DNA from: Meghimatium bilineatum
Lineage: Eukaryota; Mollusca; Gastropoda; Stylommatophora; Philomycidae
Reading direction: 5' to 3'
Assembly (NCBI GenBank): GCA_034231615.1
Contig: CM067298.1
Coordinates: 35,532,127-35,596,126 of the forward strand
Length of the DNA stretch: 64,000 nucleotides
This document shows, piece after piece, positions 1 to 10,019 of the stretch. The position numbers and the translations under genes are program-made. A model generated the notes under the pieces. That model ran no database searches. It saw nothing but the letters and a program-made list of their open reading frames with translations, and was not told the DNA's origin. Each line of letters opens with the position of its first letter. Position 1 is the first letter of the stretch.

Positions 1-165
1 GTTGTGAGTCGGTTCAGTGGAAGAGCTGCTAGTGGGTCTGTCTCAAGCAGAACTGAGTCTTAGAACATGATCGTAGTTCGAATTCAATCGAATGCTTTCT
101 AATGACGAAGTGATTATATGTATTAGTGATGTCTTTAAAATTCAATAATATTTGAAAAGCTATGT
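1..165 (+). repeat. tRNA-like SINE relic, possible
   Basis: A stretch with a box A-like start (near GTGGAAGAG) and a GTAGTTCGAATTC box B-like motif, followed by ATGTATTAGTGATG. The same order (GTGGTAGAG, then GGTTCGAAAGC, then TGTATTAGTGATG) occurs at 38480-38890, so the two look like diverged copies of one tRNA-derived element. Similarity is weak and judged by eye. Confidence 0.25.
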
Positions 166-379
166 TATACACAGCATCGCTTGTCAACACTCGGGCCGCC
201 CCAACATGACTACTTGTACGCGAGAACTTCTCCGTTAGTTGTGAACTTATTTATGAGTATATATAATTTTTTTGGATGGGGCTAGACTTTAATTTTTTTT
301 AATGTTTACCCGATCCGTGCGGTCTCACCACACAGGTTGAGCATCACTGGTATACATGATCTGCTTCAATTATTAACTA

Positions 380-470
380 TGGTAGAGCATGGCTGAGTGG
401 TTAGAACATTGGTGTCATGCCCATTATTTCCAGGATTCAACTCCCGGTAAAGACGAGTTTTTGTGTGGTT
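380..470 (+). repeat. tRNA-derived SINE head
   Basis: TGGCTGAGTGGT fits the Pol III box A consensus with one mismatch, and GATTCAACTCC about 45 bases downstream fits box B with one mismatch. No folded acceptor stem or CCA context is visible, so this is a tRNA-derived retroposon head rather than a working tRNA gene. Confidence 0.35.
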
Positions 471-701
471 TTTTTTCGTTGGAATGTAAATTAAAAACAT
501 ATCCGGAAAATGACGTGGCGGTATCACACATGGCTTTTATTGCATAATCCACTTTCAACTTCCCTTCAACTCTCGAACGTGAGAAACACAATAATGATAT
601 ATATTTTTCTTCAGTTCTATGAGATTGGAAAACGTGCTGTTTCCCGGCGCCTTTTTAAATACTTTTCTGCATCAGTTCTGCATTAACTACCAACACGCTG
701 G

Positions 702-1000
702 CTTCGGGTGCGTCGGGTCATTGATGCAAATAAAATGGCGACACAGTGTATTTCCGTTCTCTGAATTACGTTCTTCTAAAAACCTAGTGGGAGCTAAAAA
801 TTCGATAGGAGTTTCTTCTTTTTCTTCAGCGTTCATTCTCAAACTCCCGCTGAATCTCCTTTATAGCAGGACCATGGTCCCACTAGATTTCGATTTGGAT
901 GTAGTCCAGAGAATGGAAATGCGTTGTGTCGCCGTTTTATTTGCACCAATGGCCCGACACATCCATCTTCGGTGGACGAATGGAGTTTGATAACGAATGT
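702..1000 (-). mobile_element. SINE A copy, minus, split by another SINE A
   Basis: Bases 702-807 match SINE A in minus orientation (CGGGTGCGTCGGGTCATTG, then GCAAATAAAATGGCGACAC). The match stops at GGAGTTT, where a plus-strand SINE A (815-976) sits. It seems to resume at 989 with GATAACGAATGT, as expected for the A tail. An imperfect duplication CGATAGGAGTTT / CGAATGGAGTTT flanks the insert. Confidence 0.5.
815..976 (+). mobile_element. SINE A copy nested in another SINE A
   Basis: About 162 bp, starting with the TTC run (the complement of the GAA tail), then GCGTTCATTCTCAAACTCCC, TTTATAGCAGGACCATGGTC, GTAGTCCAGAGAATGG, and ending CACATCCATCTTCGG. Written this way the element reads tail first, so its transcription sense would be the minus strand. 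Flanked by a 12-bp direct repeat with two mismatches. Confidence 0.8.
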
Positions 1001-1135
1001 AAAAATTCCCGATGGATTTCTCTTGCAACAGAACAATATTCCTACTAGATTTCAAGTAGGGTGTAACCCATAAAACGAAAATGTGTTCTGTCGCTGGTTT
1101 GTTTGCTCCAATGGCCCGAAACATTCGCCTTTAGC
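990..1135 (+). mobile_element. Degenerate SINE A copy
   Basis: Recognisable blocks are AATTCCCGATGGATTTCTC, TTCCTACTAGATTTC, TTTGCTCCAATGGCCCG and ACATTCGCCTTTAGCGG, in SINE A order. The triplet tail is missing. More diverged than the neighbour at 815-976, so probably older. Confidence 0.6.
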
Positions 1136-1344
1136 GGTTTCTAAAATAACTAATAAACAATATTTACATATTATTAAATGTTTAACTCAGTGACAGACGT
1201 CAAAACAAAGAGTATTCGTGCATTTTCTGTGCATTGAATTCATGTATTGCAGTACATGATTGTTTCCTAGCATAGCTCTATGTGGGACTTGAATAAATGG
1301 TATGTATGATGCATTTATCAGATTTGGTGGGTTTTTTGGGGGTT

Positions 1345-1425
1345 TTTTGCGTTCGTATTCAAATTCCCGAAGGATATCTCTTTATAGAAGGACAATTGTC
1401 CTACTAGATTTCCAATACATTTAAC
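1345..1425 (+). mobile_element. Partial SINE A copy
   Basis: GCGTTCGTATTCAAATTCCC, then GGACAATTGTCCTACTAG and ATTTCCAATAC match the tail half of SINE A. The rest of the element is absent. Confidence 0.5.
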
Positions 1426-1429
1426 TTCG

Positions 1430-2150
1430 GCGTTGGTTAACAAATACGTTGAGTGTTTTTATAATTTTCACTGAATAGTGGACGTATGTAGCAACATCGA
1501 TAGTATAGTATGCCAGGCCTACAAGAAAGCTAGTTCTTGTACTTACACGCTGGTCACCAAGCTCACAGCTAAGCACGGTGGCGCATGTTTGACTTGCGTT
1601 GCTATCGACATTGTCACAGGCGCCCAATGATTTTTTTTAAAAAGACATCTATCACTCCTAAAGAAAAATATGTTCTTATTTCATCGACCGATTTGTACCC
1701 TGATTTTTTGGGTGAAGTATGCCTGGAGAGAAGTACGGTTGTTATACCGTATGACGTCAAATAAAGTAATGGTTCTGGCTGTGCTGCCAAACATCTCTAG
1801 CTCTCTACGCTGCCTGATTTCAAGATAATGTGTCATTTTCAATATCAGTAAACGAGAGAGGGGGGCATAACAGAAATATAAAGATATAATTATTTCGATG
1901 AGAAAAACAGTTTCAAACATTTTTGTTACTAATATGGGCAAGTCAGGTGTATTTTTTTTTAATTTGAACGATTACTGTTTTCTGTCTCCAGAACTTTAAT
2001 TTTCTGCCAGCAGGGGTGCTCTGGCAGATTCTGCTATCTTCTCAGAGAAGCTCGATGACGAGAGATCGTTAGACAGTTGTTTCTTGCATGATTCAACTTC
2101 CATTTGTCCATTTTTTTTAATAGTCTTCTATTTTTGCGTCCCGAAAAGAT
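1430..2150. other. No recognisable gene or repeat
   Basis: Short open frames occur on the minus strand (1421-1627 and 1681-1941) but carry no motif I recognise and no splice or promoter context. I see no clear repeat structure. Confidence 0.5.
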
Positions 2151-2361
2151 CAATTACGCTAGCATAGCAACCCAATTCGTGTTTTCATCATACAATAAAT
2201 TATATTTGCCTCACAACCATTTCTTCGCTTCATCAAAAGCTAAATTATATTCGCCTGATACAACCGCTTTTTTTTGGCTTCATCAAAAGAAAATATTCGC
2301 ATCACAACTTGCTGTCAGTTTCATCAAAGCATAAATATATATTTATATCACAATCGTTTCC
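2150..2361. repeat. Degenerate ~42-bp minisatellite
   Basis: Four to five diverged units built around CTTCATCAAAAG.TAAATTATATTYGCMTSACAAC. The same unit type recurs at 3900-4215, 5035-5100 and, in a clean 41-bp form, at 8225-8720. SINE B at 2372-2653 inserted next to it: a unit-like piece (TTTCATCGAAAAGTAAATG) continues beyond the SINE. Confidence 0.5.
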
Positions 2362-2371
2362 ATGTTTCGTC

Positions 2372-2653
2372 CGCGTGTTGCCGGGGCCCGAAAGGGGAGC
2401 AAAGAATAGCAAGACTGTTTACCTTCCACGCATGTCGTAAAAGGCGACTAAGGAGGTTATAGGATGGAGTTAGCTATCCCATCCCATATAGGGTCAGTGA
2501 CCCAAAGCCATACTGAAGTCGGATGCATCAGGCCGAAAGGCGCAGATATCGCAGCAATTATGTAAACCATGACACAACTCATTCCGTTCTCCGGACTACA
2601 TCCTGCTAATCTGCAGGAGTTTGAAAACGAACGCAGAAGAAGAAGAAGTTTTT
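2372..2653 (-). mobile_element. SINE B copy
   Basis: About 282 bp. It starts CGCGTGTTGCCGGGGCCCG and includes ACGCATGTCGTAAAAGGCGA, CCATATAGGGTCAGTGACCC, GATATCGCAGCAAT, CCGTTCTCCGGACTACATCC and the tail GAACGCAGAAGAAGAAG. Flanking direct repeat ATGTTTCGTC / ATGTTTCATC (9 of 10). 'Minus' here means opposite to the copies that begin with TTC; the probable RNA sense is head to GAA tail, left to right. Confidence 0.9.
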
Positions 2654-3049
2654 ATGTTTCATCGAAAAGTAAATGATATTTGCCCCCTCTTTACTATTAA
2701 ACAAAATATAAAGTATATTATCTTCATAACTTTTTTTTTCTTGTTCGTCTAAGGCGGGTAATATACGTTGCCTATATATGCAGTTTGGTCTCTTATATAA
2801 ACTTTAATGTGTTTTGTAGCTCATAGAAGTCCGTTGAAATGTGTTTCCTTCGCTATTTCTATGCACGAATGTGCGTTCCCCGGCATTTCATATTCAGGAC
2901 ATATTTGAAGTGTATGCTCCTCTGCCTGAAGTACTTGTACACATGGCTTTATTGATAATCTTGAACTTTCTATATAAATGTGCTTGCATATTCTATCTTG
3001 TTCTGAGGGGTAAAATTACAAATTGTTCTGGTGTCTTCATAATTTGGTA

Positions 3050-3500
3050 GTCATCTTGTGTTGGTGGCTTTCTGGTCCGCTCTGTCATCTGTGTCTTCTG
3101 ATTGTAATTTATTAACACATCTCAGGCCACTGCAGACTGTTGGGTCACCTTTATCGATTAAGGATCTCATAAACAGATGAATGTCCATGTGGATCCGGAA
3201 CCCAGAACACCTACTTCAGGATTGCCCAACATACAAAGAGCAGAGACAGCAGACCTGGCCAGAGGATACAGACTTGAGGCAAAAGCTATGGGGCAGCCGT
3301 TCTGACCTGGAGAAGACAGTGGACTTCGTCTTGACGACAGGTCTGACGGTATAGCATGACCACATGCTGAACGCAGAAGAAGAAGAAGATTAACACATCT
3401 GTTGGTTACCAGAAGCGACCTCCTCAGCTAACCTATCTGATTTCTCGTTTCCATATATTCTACAGTGTGATGGTATCCACTGCATGACGACCTTACTCTG
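3050..3500 (-). pseudogene. LINE RNase H relic (insertion target)
   Basis: Around 3420-3485, TGATTTCTCGTTTCC and TTCTACAGTGTGATGGTATC match the segment of the full LINE at 22220-22275 that encodes its HCGIAGNERADQLA motif. This older LINE fragment is interrupted by a second LINE 3' end (3123-3388). Confidence 0.45.
3123..3388 (+). mobile_element. 5'-truncated LINE 3' end with 12-bp duplication
   Basis: Plus-strand translation gives a C-terminal segment containing NPEHLLQDCPTYKEQRQQ, WPEDTDLRQKLWG and DLEKTVDFVLTTGL then a stop. This parallels the end of the LINE at 21817 (TSEHILQECANYD, KLYGTKQEMENTVQFIQ). After the stop come about 18 bases and then GAACGCAGAAGAAGAAGAAG. Perfect 12-bp direct repeats ATTAACACATCT at 3111-3122 and 3389-3400 mark it as a target-primed insertion. 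Confidence 0.85.
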
Positions 3501-3899
3501 GCTACCTAATTATGCCAGTGGTATTTGCAGATCTGACATTTTTCTGAACTAGAATACTTGGAACGTTGATCATATATTGGTAAGAAACAGTACAGGTTAT
3601 GTATCAAAGTTGAGTTATGTTCAACAGATTTTCGGTTGACATCTTGATTGTCTGGATTTCTCCAACATGTAATTACGATGGACTCGTGATGAAACTGTCT
3701 CCGTAGCACTGTTTCTGTATGCTGTATATATATATATATATTTCTACTCCTTCACTCTTTACTATGTTCCGTGTCGATTCATCCGGATAAACTTTGATCT
3801 ATATTTTCTGTAAATATTCATCATCCATGAGACTGAGAATGAATGTTCTACATATCTCATAATATGATCGTTACTGTACCAAACGATAATTATATATGA

Positions 3900-4215
3900 C
3901 TTGCGACCGATTCTTGGCTTCATAAAACAAATAAATGATATTGACTCACAATAGGTTCTTGACTTCACCAAAAAAGATAATTATATGCTTCTGACAAACG
4001 TTTCCTAGCTTTCTGAAAAGATACCCATATTAGCCTTAATATAGCAGCTATTTTTTTGTTACTTCATCATGAATAAAATATATACGTTTCGCAACAAGTT
4101 TCTGGTTTCTTCAAAAGATAAATTGTACTCGCCTCAAGCAGCCAGTTTTTGGCTTCGTTAAAAGATAAATTCTACTCGCCTCAAGCAGCCAGTTTTTGAC
4201 TTCATTAAAATACGT
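3900..4215. repeat. Degenerate ~45-bp minisatellite
   Basis: Six or so diverged units such as TTCTTGGCTTCATAAAACAA and GCTTCGTTAAAAGATAAATT, each followed by a C-rich piece (CTCGCCTCAAGCAGCCAG). Two adjacent units at 4110-4200 are nearly identical. Same family as 2150-2361 and 8225-8720. Confidence 0.55.
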
Positions 4216-4254
4216 GTTCAATTGATGTTGAAATATGTGAACAAAGAGACTTAG

Positions 4255-4620
4255 ACTTAGATGAACAGATGGGGCCATGGGAAATAATGGGACAGAAATC
4301 TACAAATACATGACCCGCCCAAAGACAACATCAACCTCCTGGAAAGGAATGACCTCTGAGTATTATCCTCCTACTTCGCACACAACATCTACAGATGAAC
4401 ATGCACCTGAACGTATAATACTACCAAAATACACTCCAGGATGCCGACTGTGCACTCATCCCTTCGAAATTATCGATAACGACGTTTTTTAATGTCCAGC
4501 GCTGGATGGCGTTAGGAACATGCTTCTCCCTTCCAGACCAAATAAATAGAACACATTCTGGAACAAAACAATGGTTCACAAAAAAACTTACAAAGACATT
4601 GAGTCAAAGGGCATGAGCCC
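4255..4620 (+). pseudogene. LINE C-terminal relic
   Basis: A 71-codon frame (4277-4492) contains TPGCRLCTHPFEIIDNDVF. This resembles the C-terminal Cys/His knuckle (CxxCxHPxExxxHxxxxC) that ends many RNase H-bearing LINE polyproteins. The second knuckle half is lost to substitutions. Remnants of the tail continue to about 4620. Family assignment is by eye. Confidence 0.45.
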
Positions 4621-4674
4621 ATCAAGAGACAAACTCCAGTGTCGGGAAGCAGCCTTGAAAATGCTGGGGCTGGA

Positions 4675-4905
4675 GTAACAGTGAGTGGGAGCGAGGTAAC
4701 CTAACTGATAGTGAGCTTGCTTCCTGTACCCGGGTTACAGCGTGCCAGGTTCGAAACCACGTCCGGATTTTCAAAAACAAGTCCGGGCTGTGATTTCTCG
4801 CTTGACACGACCACACCTCCGGTCGACACAGATGTAAATGAGTACCTAATGCATGAGTTACGGAGGTAAAGACAGCATGAAAGGAAACTGACCACCCCAC
4901 CTAAT
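4675..4905 (+). repeat. tRNA-derived SINE (family D)
   Basis: CAGGTTCGAAACC fits box B of tRNA-derived SINEs, preceded by a plausible box A region (AACTGATAGTGAGCTTGC). Downstream, AAATGAGTACCTAATGCATG and GGAAACTGACCACCCCACC resemble tRNA-related bodies of animal SINEs. Only this copy is seen in the window. Confidence 0.5.
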
Positions 4906-5034
4906 AGTTGTTGCGGCTTAGTACATGAAGAATTATCTTAATTCCTGAGGGCAGATTGCATAACATACTAGCAACAAGACACAGCGACAGACGAATTTGG
5001 CATGATCCCATGGACCAATGGATCAGCAACCATA

Positions 5035-5260
5035 TTATATTTGCATTACAACCGGTTTTTGGCTTCAATAGATAAAATTATATTTCACATACAACTGGAG
5101 GAGTTGGCACACTATTTGTTGAAAAGATCATTAACGTTTGTCTTGCATCGGTTATAAAGTCACGAAAAGTTCAATTAGTCTGCATTGAAGTATTTCTTCG
5201 CGGCTTGAAAAGAGCAACGTTCCCATTAAAGCAGTTCTATGGTCCTGAAAAAATACACCA
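5035..5260. repeat. Remnants of the 41-45 bp minisatellite
   Basis: TTTTTGGCTTCAATAGATAA at 5055 and GTTCCCATTAAAGCAGTTC at 5218-5236 match, respectively, the diverged units near 4150 and the first unit of the 8225-8720 array (GTTCCCATTAAAGCGGTTC). They are islands, not a continuous array. Confidence 0.4.
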
Positions 5261-5324
5261 GGATTTCTGAAATGTTCAAAAACGTCTCCTTGGATACGAA
5301 TAAAGACTGTGTGTCGTGTGACAT

Positions 5325-5520
5325 ATTCTCTCCAGAACTTAGTCTTCCTTATGAATCTCCAGAAATCCCCGCGGTCTCTGACAAATTGTCTCACTTCGTC
5401 TAGCGACATGTGCATGCATTGCTGAATATCTCTTCTCCAGAGACTTCTTGGCCAGCCACTGCCTCTACGGCCTTCTATCGTCCCCTCCAACAACACTCTT
5501 TCCATAACATCATGAAAATA
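5325..5520 (-). pseudogene. LINE C-terminal tail, RTE/CR1-like
   Basis: Minus-strand frame ending near 5505 encodes LLEGTIEGRRGSGWPRSLW and VRQFVRDRGDFWRFI. This matches the conserved EGxxxGRRxxGRPRxxW...DRxxWR block that ends many RTE/CR1-type LINE proteins. No upstream RT is left. Confidence 0.6.
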
Positions 5521-5734
5521 CTACAGGGGATGACTTCATACAGGGTCTAGGAGGTTGGAGGGGAAAATTCAGTGTTAGTGAGTGGGCGAAAGAGTTTTTA
5601 GGGAATAAATTTCACAATAAATATTGAAGATACACACTACTTTTTACATTTACAAAGTGGTGACAGTTATAGGCCTATGTTTAATTAATAGCTAAATTTC
5701 TAGTTTAGTGCATGTAGTTTCTACATATGCTGTT

Positions 5735-6005
5735 TACGAAAAATATCTATCTATATATATGCTGTATCCCTTGTTTGCCTTGCGGCATCAGAGGTAGAAG
5801 AGCTATCTGGAGATGGCCTTCCTGTGTGCTGTTTGTAAGTTTGTTTATGTGGTTTCTTAGATTTCTGTGATCCATCTCTTACATGGTCTGCCTCTGGCTT
5901 TATAGCCGTTGTCAATGTGTCATAGCCATCTGTGACATGCTGTCTGTTGGTAGTCTGGAAGCGTGTGAAAACCACTTTATCCGTTGTCTTTTGGTGTGAT
6001 ATCAA
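5735..6005 (-). mobile_element. LINE 3' end with GATA-type tail
   Basis: Minus-strand coding (SHQKTTDKVVFTRFQTTNRQ, then DHVRDGSQKSKKPHKQTYKQ) matches the LINE at 14391-14957 and 15242-15558. On the minus strand it ends AAGGGATACAGCATATATAT followed by AGATAGAT. Three copies in this window end at the same place in (ATAG)n. Confidence 0.65.
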
Positions 6006-6361
6006 CGAAAAATGGCAAACGTCACAATTTTGTATATTTACAATAAGAAGTGCAAACTCTGTTGATATAATTAATCTCTATCGGAAACCTGACCCAACTA
6101 AGATTATTTAAACCAGTGACAAGTTTCCGTTGAAAACTGGAACCTTTTTAACAGTAATAATATGATAAAAATGTATTAAAATTGTAATCTACAACATTTC
6201 AACAACAACAAAAATCGACTTACGTGAACAATGAAACCAGAAAATTCACTTGGTAAACGAAATGTAGTACCGGACCGGAGAAAGTGTTCTAGTTTCAACG
6301 TGTATTTGTTATTGTTTCTCTTAGAATACTATTATATTTGAGTAACTTTTATTGTTTATCT

Positions 6362-6560
6362 CTATGGCGGCGTGGTGCAGAGCGCGTCTGTGACGGCCAG
6401 GGTGTCAGGTTCAAATCCAATTGTGCATCCGAACCGTTCAGAAAGTACTGGCAAACTACTGTCAATATTTATATTCTATAAAATCACTAGCCAAAAAATG
6501 ATGGCTTGATGCGCAACCAGGATCATGTCATGCACGACCTGTGGACTGATGACCTAGAAG
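6362..6560 (+). repeat. tRNA-derived SINE (family C)
   Basis: GGTTCAAATCC is a perfect box B. It is followed by AATTGTGCATCCGAACCG, TTCAGAAAGTACTGGCAAAC and ATCACTAGCCAAAAAATG. The same block order is found at 16893-17095 and, reversed, at 54105-54295, so this is a three-copy SINE family. Confidence 0.65.
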
Positions 6561-6574
6561 GCCTATTATGATTA

Positions 6575-6725
6575 CTGTCTTAAGTTTAATTGATTGTCCT
6601 TGTTATTTTTGGCGAGCGACTCCAATTATATAAATATTGTCCAAAGAATAGCCAGACAATAATCAAAAACGTACCGAATCAAGGTCTGTTTACGTTTCGC
6701 AGTTACGTCTTCTATAAGCTGGCTA
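6575..6725 (+). repeat. Dispersed repeat E, copy 1
   Basis: TTATTTTTGGCGAGCGACTC, ATTATATAAATATTGTCC, ACAATAATCAAAAACGTAC and AAGGTCTGTTTACGTTTCG. These align with 6925-7060, 27840-27995 and 44715-44880. A TATA-like motif (TATATAAATA) lies at the same place in each copy. Confidence 0.5.
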
Positions 6726-6924
6726 CGGTCACGCTTGATGGCTGCATCATGAAACATCATGTTACAAATGTAAACTTTTATTGAGCGAGTCTGACAGTCT
6801 GGCCTAGTCGGAAGTTTTCTTTGATTATACTGTTTGCATAATTTCTTTCCTCAATCGCGACCGTCGGCAGTATAGCAGATCTTGTTCACTAAAGCGTGAA
6901 CATGAACTAGTCTCCAATTTGCAT

Positions 6925-7060
6925 GAAATCTATTGGTTGTTCTTGACTTTTTTGACATGCAACTTCAAGTATGTAAATAGCGCCCAATTAAATGTCAAAC
7001 AAAAAACGTAACGAACGGGATCCAAATTAATTAAACTAGGAGGCCTGTATTGTTAAGAGC
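6925..7060 (+). repeat. Dispersed repeat E, copy 2
   Basis: CTATTGGTTGTTCTTGAC, TTTTTTGACATGCAACTTC, AGTATGTAAATAGCGCCC and AAAAAACGTAACGAACGG follow the order of copy 1. Diverged; a tail of about 60 bases matches nothing else. Confidence 0.45.
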
Positions 7061-7539
7061 CAAGCCTCAACCATGTCAAAAAAAGGGACTTTTCATACGT
7101 TGCGCCAGCAATTTTAGGGTGCCTGAAAAATGTTGAAAGTTGTTGACAGGGGGAATGGTGACAAGAGTTGAAGTCAACGACACCAATTAAATAATTTGAA
7201 TTTGGAGCGTATTTCTAAAAAATTAGAGACGGTACATGTTTTTGTTGTACATTTCCTGCACATAATGTATTGGGGGGAGGGGGGGAGAGACAATTTGCAG
7301 CATAATTAAGCAGGAGGTCACTGAATTCTTGACCCATTAAAAACATTGTCATTGCTCTTGATTTGTTAATATTGTTGTTGTTGTTTTTTTTTAATTAGAC
7401 TATGAAGCTATTGAGATTAGATCAGTTTTTATGGGGAAAAAATAATCAAAATCTCATATAAACTTAGAAAAAGGGCAGTACAATCATCTTACTTTGGAAA
7501 TGGGTAGGTATACTTAAATAAGAGGTAATTTCTGCCTTT

Positions 7540-7935
7540 TCGTGAGTCATTTCTTCCTTTTCGTGATTTATTTCTACATTTTCGTGAGTCATTTCTATAT
7601 TTTCGTGAGTAATTTCTACATTTACGTGAGTAATTTCTAGATTTTCGTGAGTCATTTCTTCCTTTTCCTGTATCATTTCTACACTTTCGTGAGTAATTTC
7701 TACATTTTCGTGAGTAATTTCCACATTTTCGTGAGTAATTTCTACATTTTCGTGAGTAATTTCTACATTTTCGTGAGTAATTTCTATATTTTCGTGAGTC
7801 ATTTCTATATTTTCGTGAGTAATTTCTAGATTTTCGTGAGTAATTTCTAGATTTTCGTGAGTCATTTCTTCCTTTTCCTGTATCCTTTCTAAATTTTCGT
7901 GAGACATATCTTCCTTTTCGCGAGTCTATTCTTAC
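7540..7935. repeat. 21-bp minisatellite
   Basis: About 19 units around TTTCGTGAGTAATTTCTACA, a 21-bp period. Variants differ at a few positions (GTCATTTC / GTAATTTC; CTTCCTTTTCC). Because 21 is divisible by three, two minus frames stay open (7464-7907 and 7489-7980) and one plus frame does too. These are consequences of the repeat, not evidence of a protein. Confidence 0.95.
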
Positions 7936-8224
7936 TTGTCGTGATATGTATTGTAACAATTTATTTGGGAAACTGTTCACGGATTTTATTTCCCGAATTT
8001 TGGCTTACTTCTTAGTTTTAAATATCACAGCTATTATTTCAAGGGGTGGGGGATGTACCAAAACCCCTTTCCTTTTTTTACGGACTTGCAGCGAAATAGC
8101 CTTTTTTTTTTTTGTTAACACCCGCTCCCCTTACCGAAGACATATCGCTCTGGTTGGAGGAGCTTTAGTTTATATAATCTATACTCAAGTGGGCAGTTGC
8201 AGGAACGAATTTGAAAAACTTTGA

Positions 8225-8720
8225 GATAGAAGTTCCCATTAAAGCGGTTCTATGGTTCTGAAAAGATAACCGCTCGCAATGAAGTGGTTTCTTGTTCTGA
8301 AAAAGATAAACGTTTGCATTGAAGTGGTTTTCTTGTTCTGAAAAAGATAAACGTTTGCATTGCCAGTTTCTGTCGTCATCAAAATATATAAACGTTTGCA
8401 CTTAAGTGGTTGTTGGCGCCATGAGGATAAATGTTCACACTGACAAGGTTTTTGACGTCATGAAATGATAAAAGTTTGTATTGACGTGATTCTTGACGCC
8501 ATGAAAAGATAAACGTTTGTATTGAAGCGATTCTTGGCGTCATGAAAAGATAAACATTTGTATTTAAGCGATTCTTGACGTCATGAAAAGATAAACGTTT
8601 GTATTGAAGCGATTCTTGGCGTCATGAAAAGATAAACATTTGTATTTAAGCGATTCTTGACGTCATGAAAAGATAAACGTGTGTATTGAAGCGATTCTTG
8701 ACGTCATGAAAAGATAAACT
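8225..8720. repeat. 41-bp minisatellite
   Basis: About 12 units with core GTCATGAAAAGATAAACG and spacer TTTGTATTGAAGCGATTC. Left units are diverged (CTGAAAAAGATAAACGTTTG) and right units nearly identical, as expected if the right side expanded last. Related single units lie at 5218 and in the 2.1-4.2 kb region. Confidence 0.95.
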
Positions 8721-9017
8721 TATGTTCGGTTCTTCGTATTCAACTCTTGTCTCTAGTTAAATTATAACGTATTCATAAATGTTTCTTTTCGAACCAGCAA
8801 TATCTAAGAGTGTAAAATAAATGTAAAACGTTGGTAGTATATTTCACTCAGTGATAAACCAAGCATTTCAGGCATTGGTAACTTTTATAGGCAATATAAA
8901 TAAGTTCAGGAGGCTGCCATCGCATCCCGCCACAGAGCCGGACAGTGAAAATATTATATTAAAAACACGATAATTTTTTTAATTTAGTTATATCCTACAC
9001 ATGTAAATCTCATAAAC

Positions 9018-9297
9018 CAGTGATTCTCAACGTGAGCAATATGTCCTTCCTGCGATCACGGAGACTTCAAGGGGCGTTATGAAGAATTTTGTTTAATTAC
9101 GACCACACACCAACGGGGATATGGGTCACAGAAAAGTAACTATTTAACCGACAAATAACACGATATATATCGATAAACATTAAAAACCTTGCTGTTCTGT
9201 AAAGAAAGTCTACTATTTTTTTCAAGCAATATGGGTTCACGAAATAAATATTGTGTTAAAAGGGAACCACAGTAAAAAAAAAGGCTGAGAATCATTG
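9018..9297. mobile_element. hAT-like MITE candidate
   Basis: Ends CAGTGATTCTCAACGTGAGC (left) and AAGGCTGAGAATCATTG (right) form a 12-bp terminal inverted repeat with one mismatch. The 280-bp interior is non-coding. Flanking 8-mers (TCATAAAC / CCTTAGAA) match only partly, so the target-site duplication is eroded or absent. Confidence 0.45.
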
Positions 9298-9756
9298 CCT
9301 TAGAAGATCATGAATTTTATGTTCCAGCTATTAAAGTTAATGACATGCCAAAGATGTTCAACATCTCTCACTATTGAATTAATAACAAACATCACAGCGC
9401 GTGTGGTTAAATTGTTAGATGTCTGACAAATGTTACCACTTGGGTTCAAATCAGTCGCGGTAAGGACCTGAATAATTTTAATAGACGTAACACTAAAATT
9501 CAACCTTTCAGGGGTCATGACATGTCATCACGGCTATGTCAAAACGACCTTTATTACAGCAGTCCATACAAACAAATTGTATTCACTCCTTAGAAATATA
9601 TTCTATTGAGAAAGTTTTCTTGAAAAATGTCAATAAAGAAGGCATTTATTTTTATAACCGTGAATTGCGCAGGTTATTCATCACTGAACACTACCACAAT
9701 AGTAGTTCTTCGAAAATTAGGTCAACTAAGATTCCTTCATTCCTTCATTTTCCTTA

Positions 9757-9883
9757 ATCGCTGAAGTTAGTGCATAGGGCAGAGGTCAGATCTCTCCAAT
9801 TCTGTCTATTCAAATCTATTCTGTGCAGTTCTTGAATAATAAGAATATTGTTTGTTTTAATTTCTCTAAGTATTGTTCATTAT
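9757..9883 (-). pseudogene. LINE 3' end fragment
   Basis: CGCTGAAGTTAGTGCATAGG, GCAGAGGTCAGATCTCTCC and TTCTTGAATAATAAGAATAT match 57056-57175 closely in order. That copy shows the coding sense (minus) of a CR1/RTE-like tail. It stops at TATTGTTC, where SINE A sequence begins. Confidence 0.55.
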
Positions 9884-10012
9884 CAAACTCCCGCTGGATC
9901 TCTCTTGTAGCAGGACAATTGTCCTACTAGATTTCCAGCAGGATGTGCTCAGAGAATGAAAATGCGTTGTGTCTCCGTTTTATTTGCGCTAATGGACCGT
10001 CTTCAGTGGAAA
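9884..10012 (+). mobile_element. SINE A copy lacking its triplet tail
   Basis: ATTATCAAACTCCCGCTGG, TCTCTCTTGTAGCAGGAC, AATTGTCCTACTAGATTTCC and AATGCGTTGTGTCTCCG are typical SINE A. The usual (TTC)n end is missing: the element joins LINE sequence directly at a shared GTTC. Confidence 0.65.
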
Positions 10013-10019
10013 TTTCTGT

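Noticed and set aside
619..990. 123-codon protein with FAPMARHIHL ending
   Set aside because: It is the translation of SINE A; the same peptide appears at every plus-strand A copy.
7464..7980. Charged repeat protein with THENVEI units
   Set aside because: Follows from the 21-bp array; an equally open frame of different sequence overlaps it.
8225..8720. CRISPR array
   Set aside because: Units are contiguous with no unique spacers, and the genome is an animal one; this is a minisatellite. The same holds for the other arrays.
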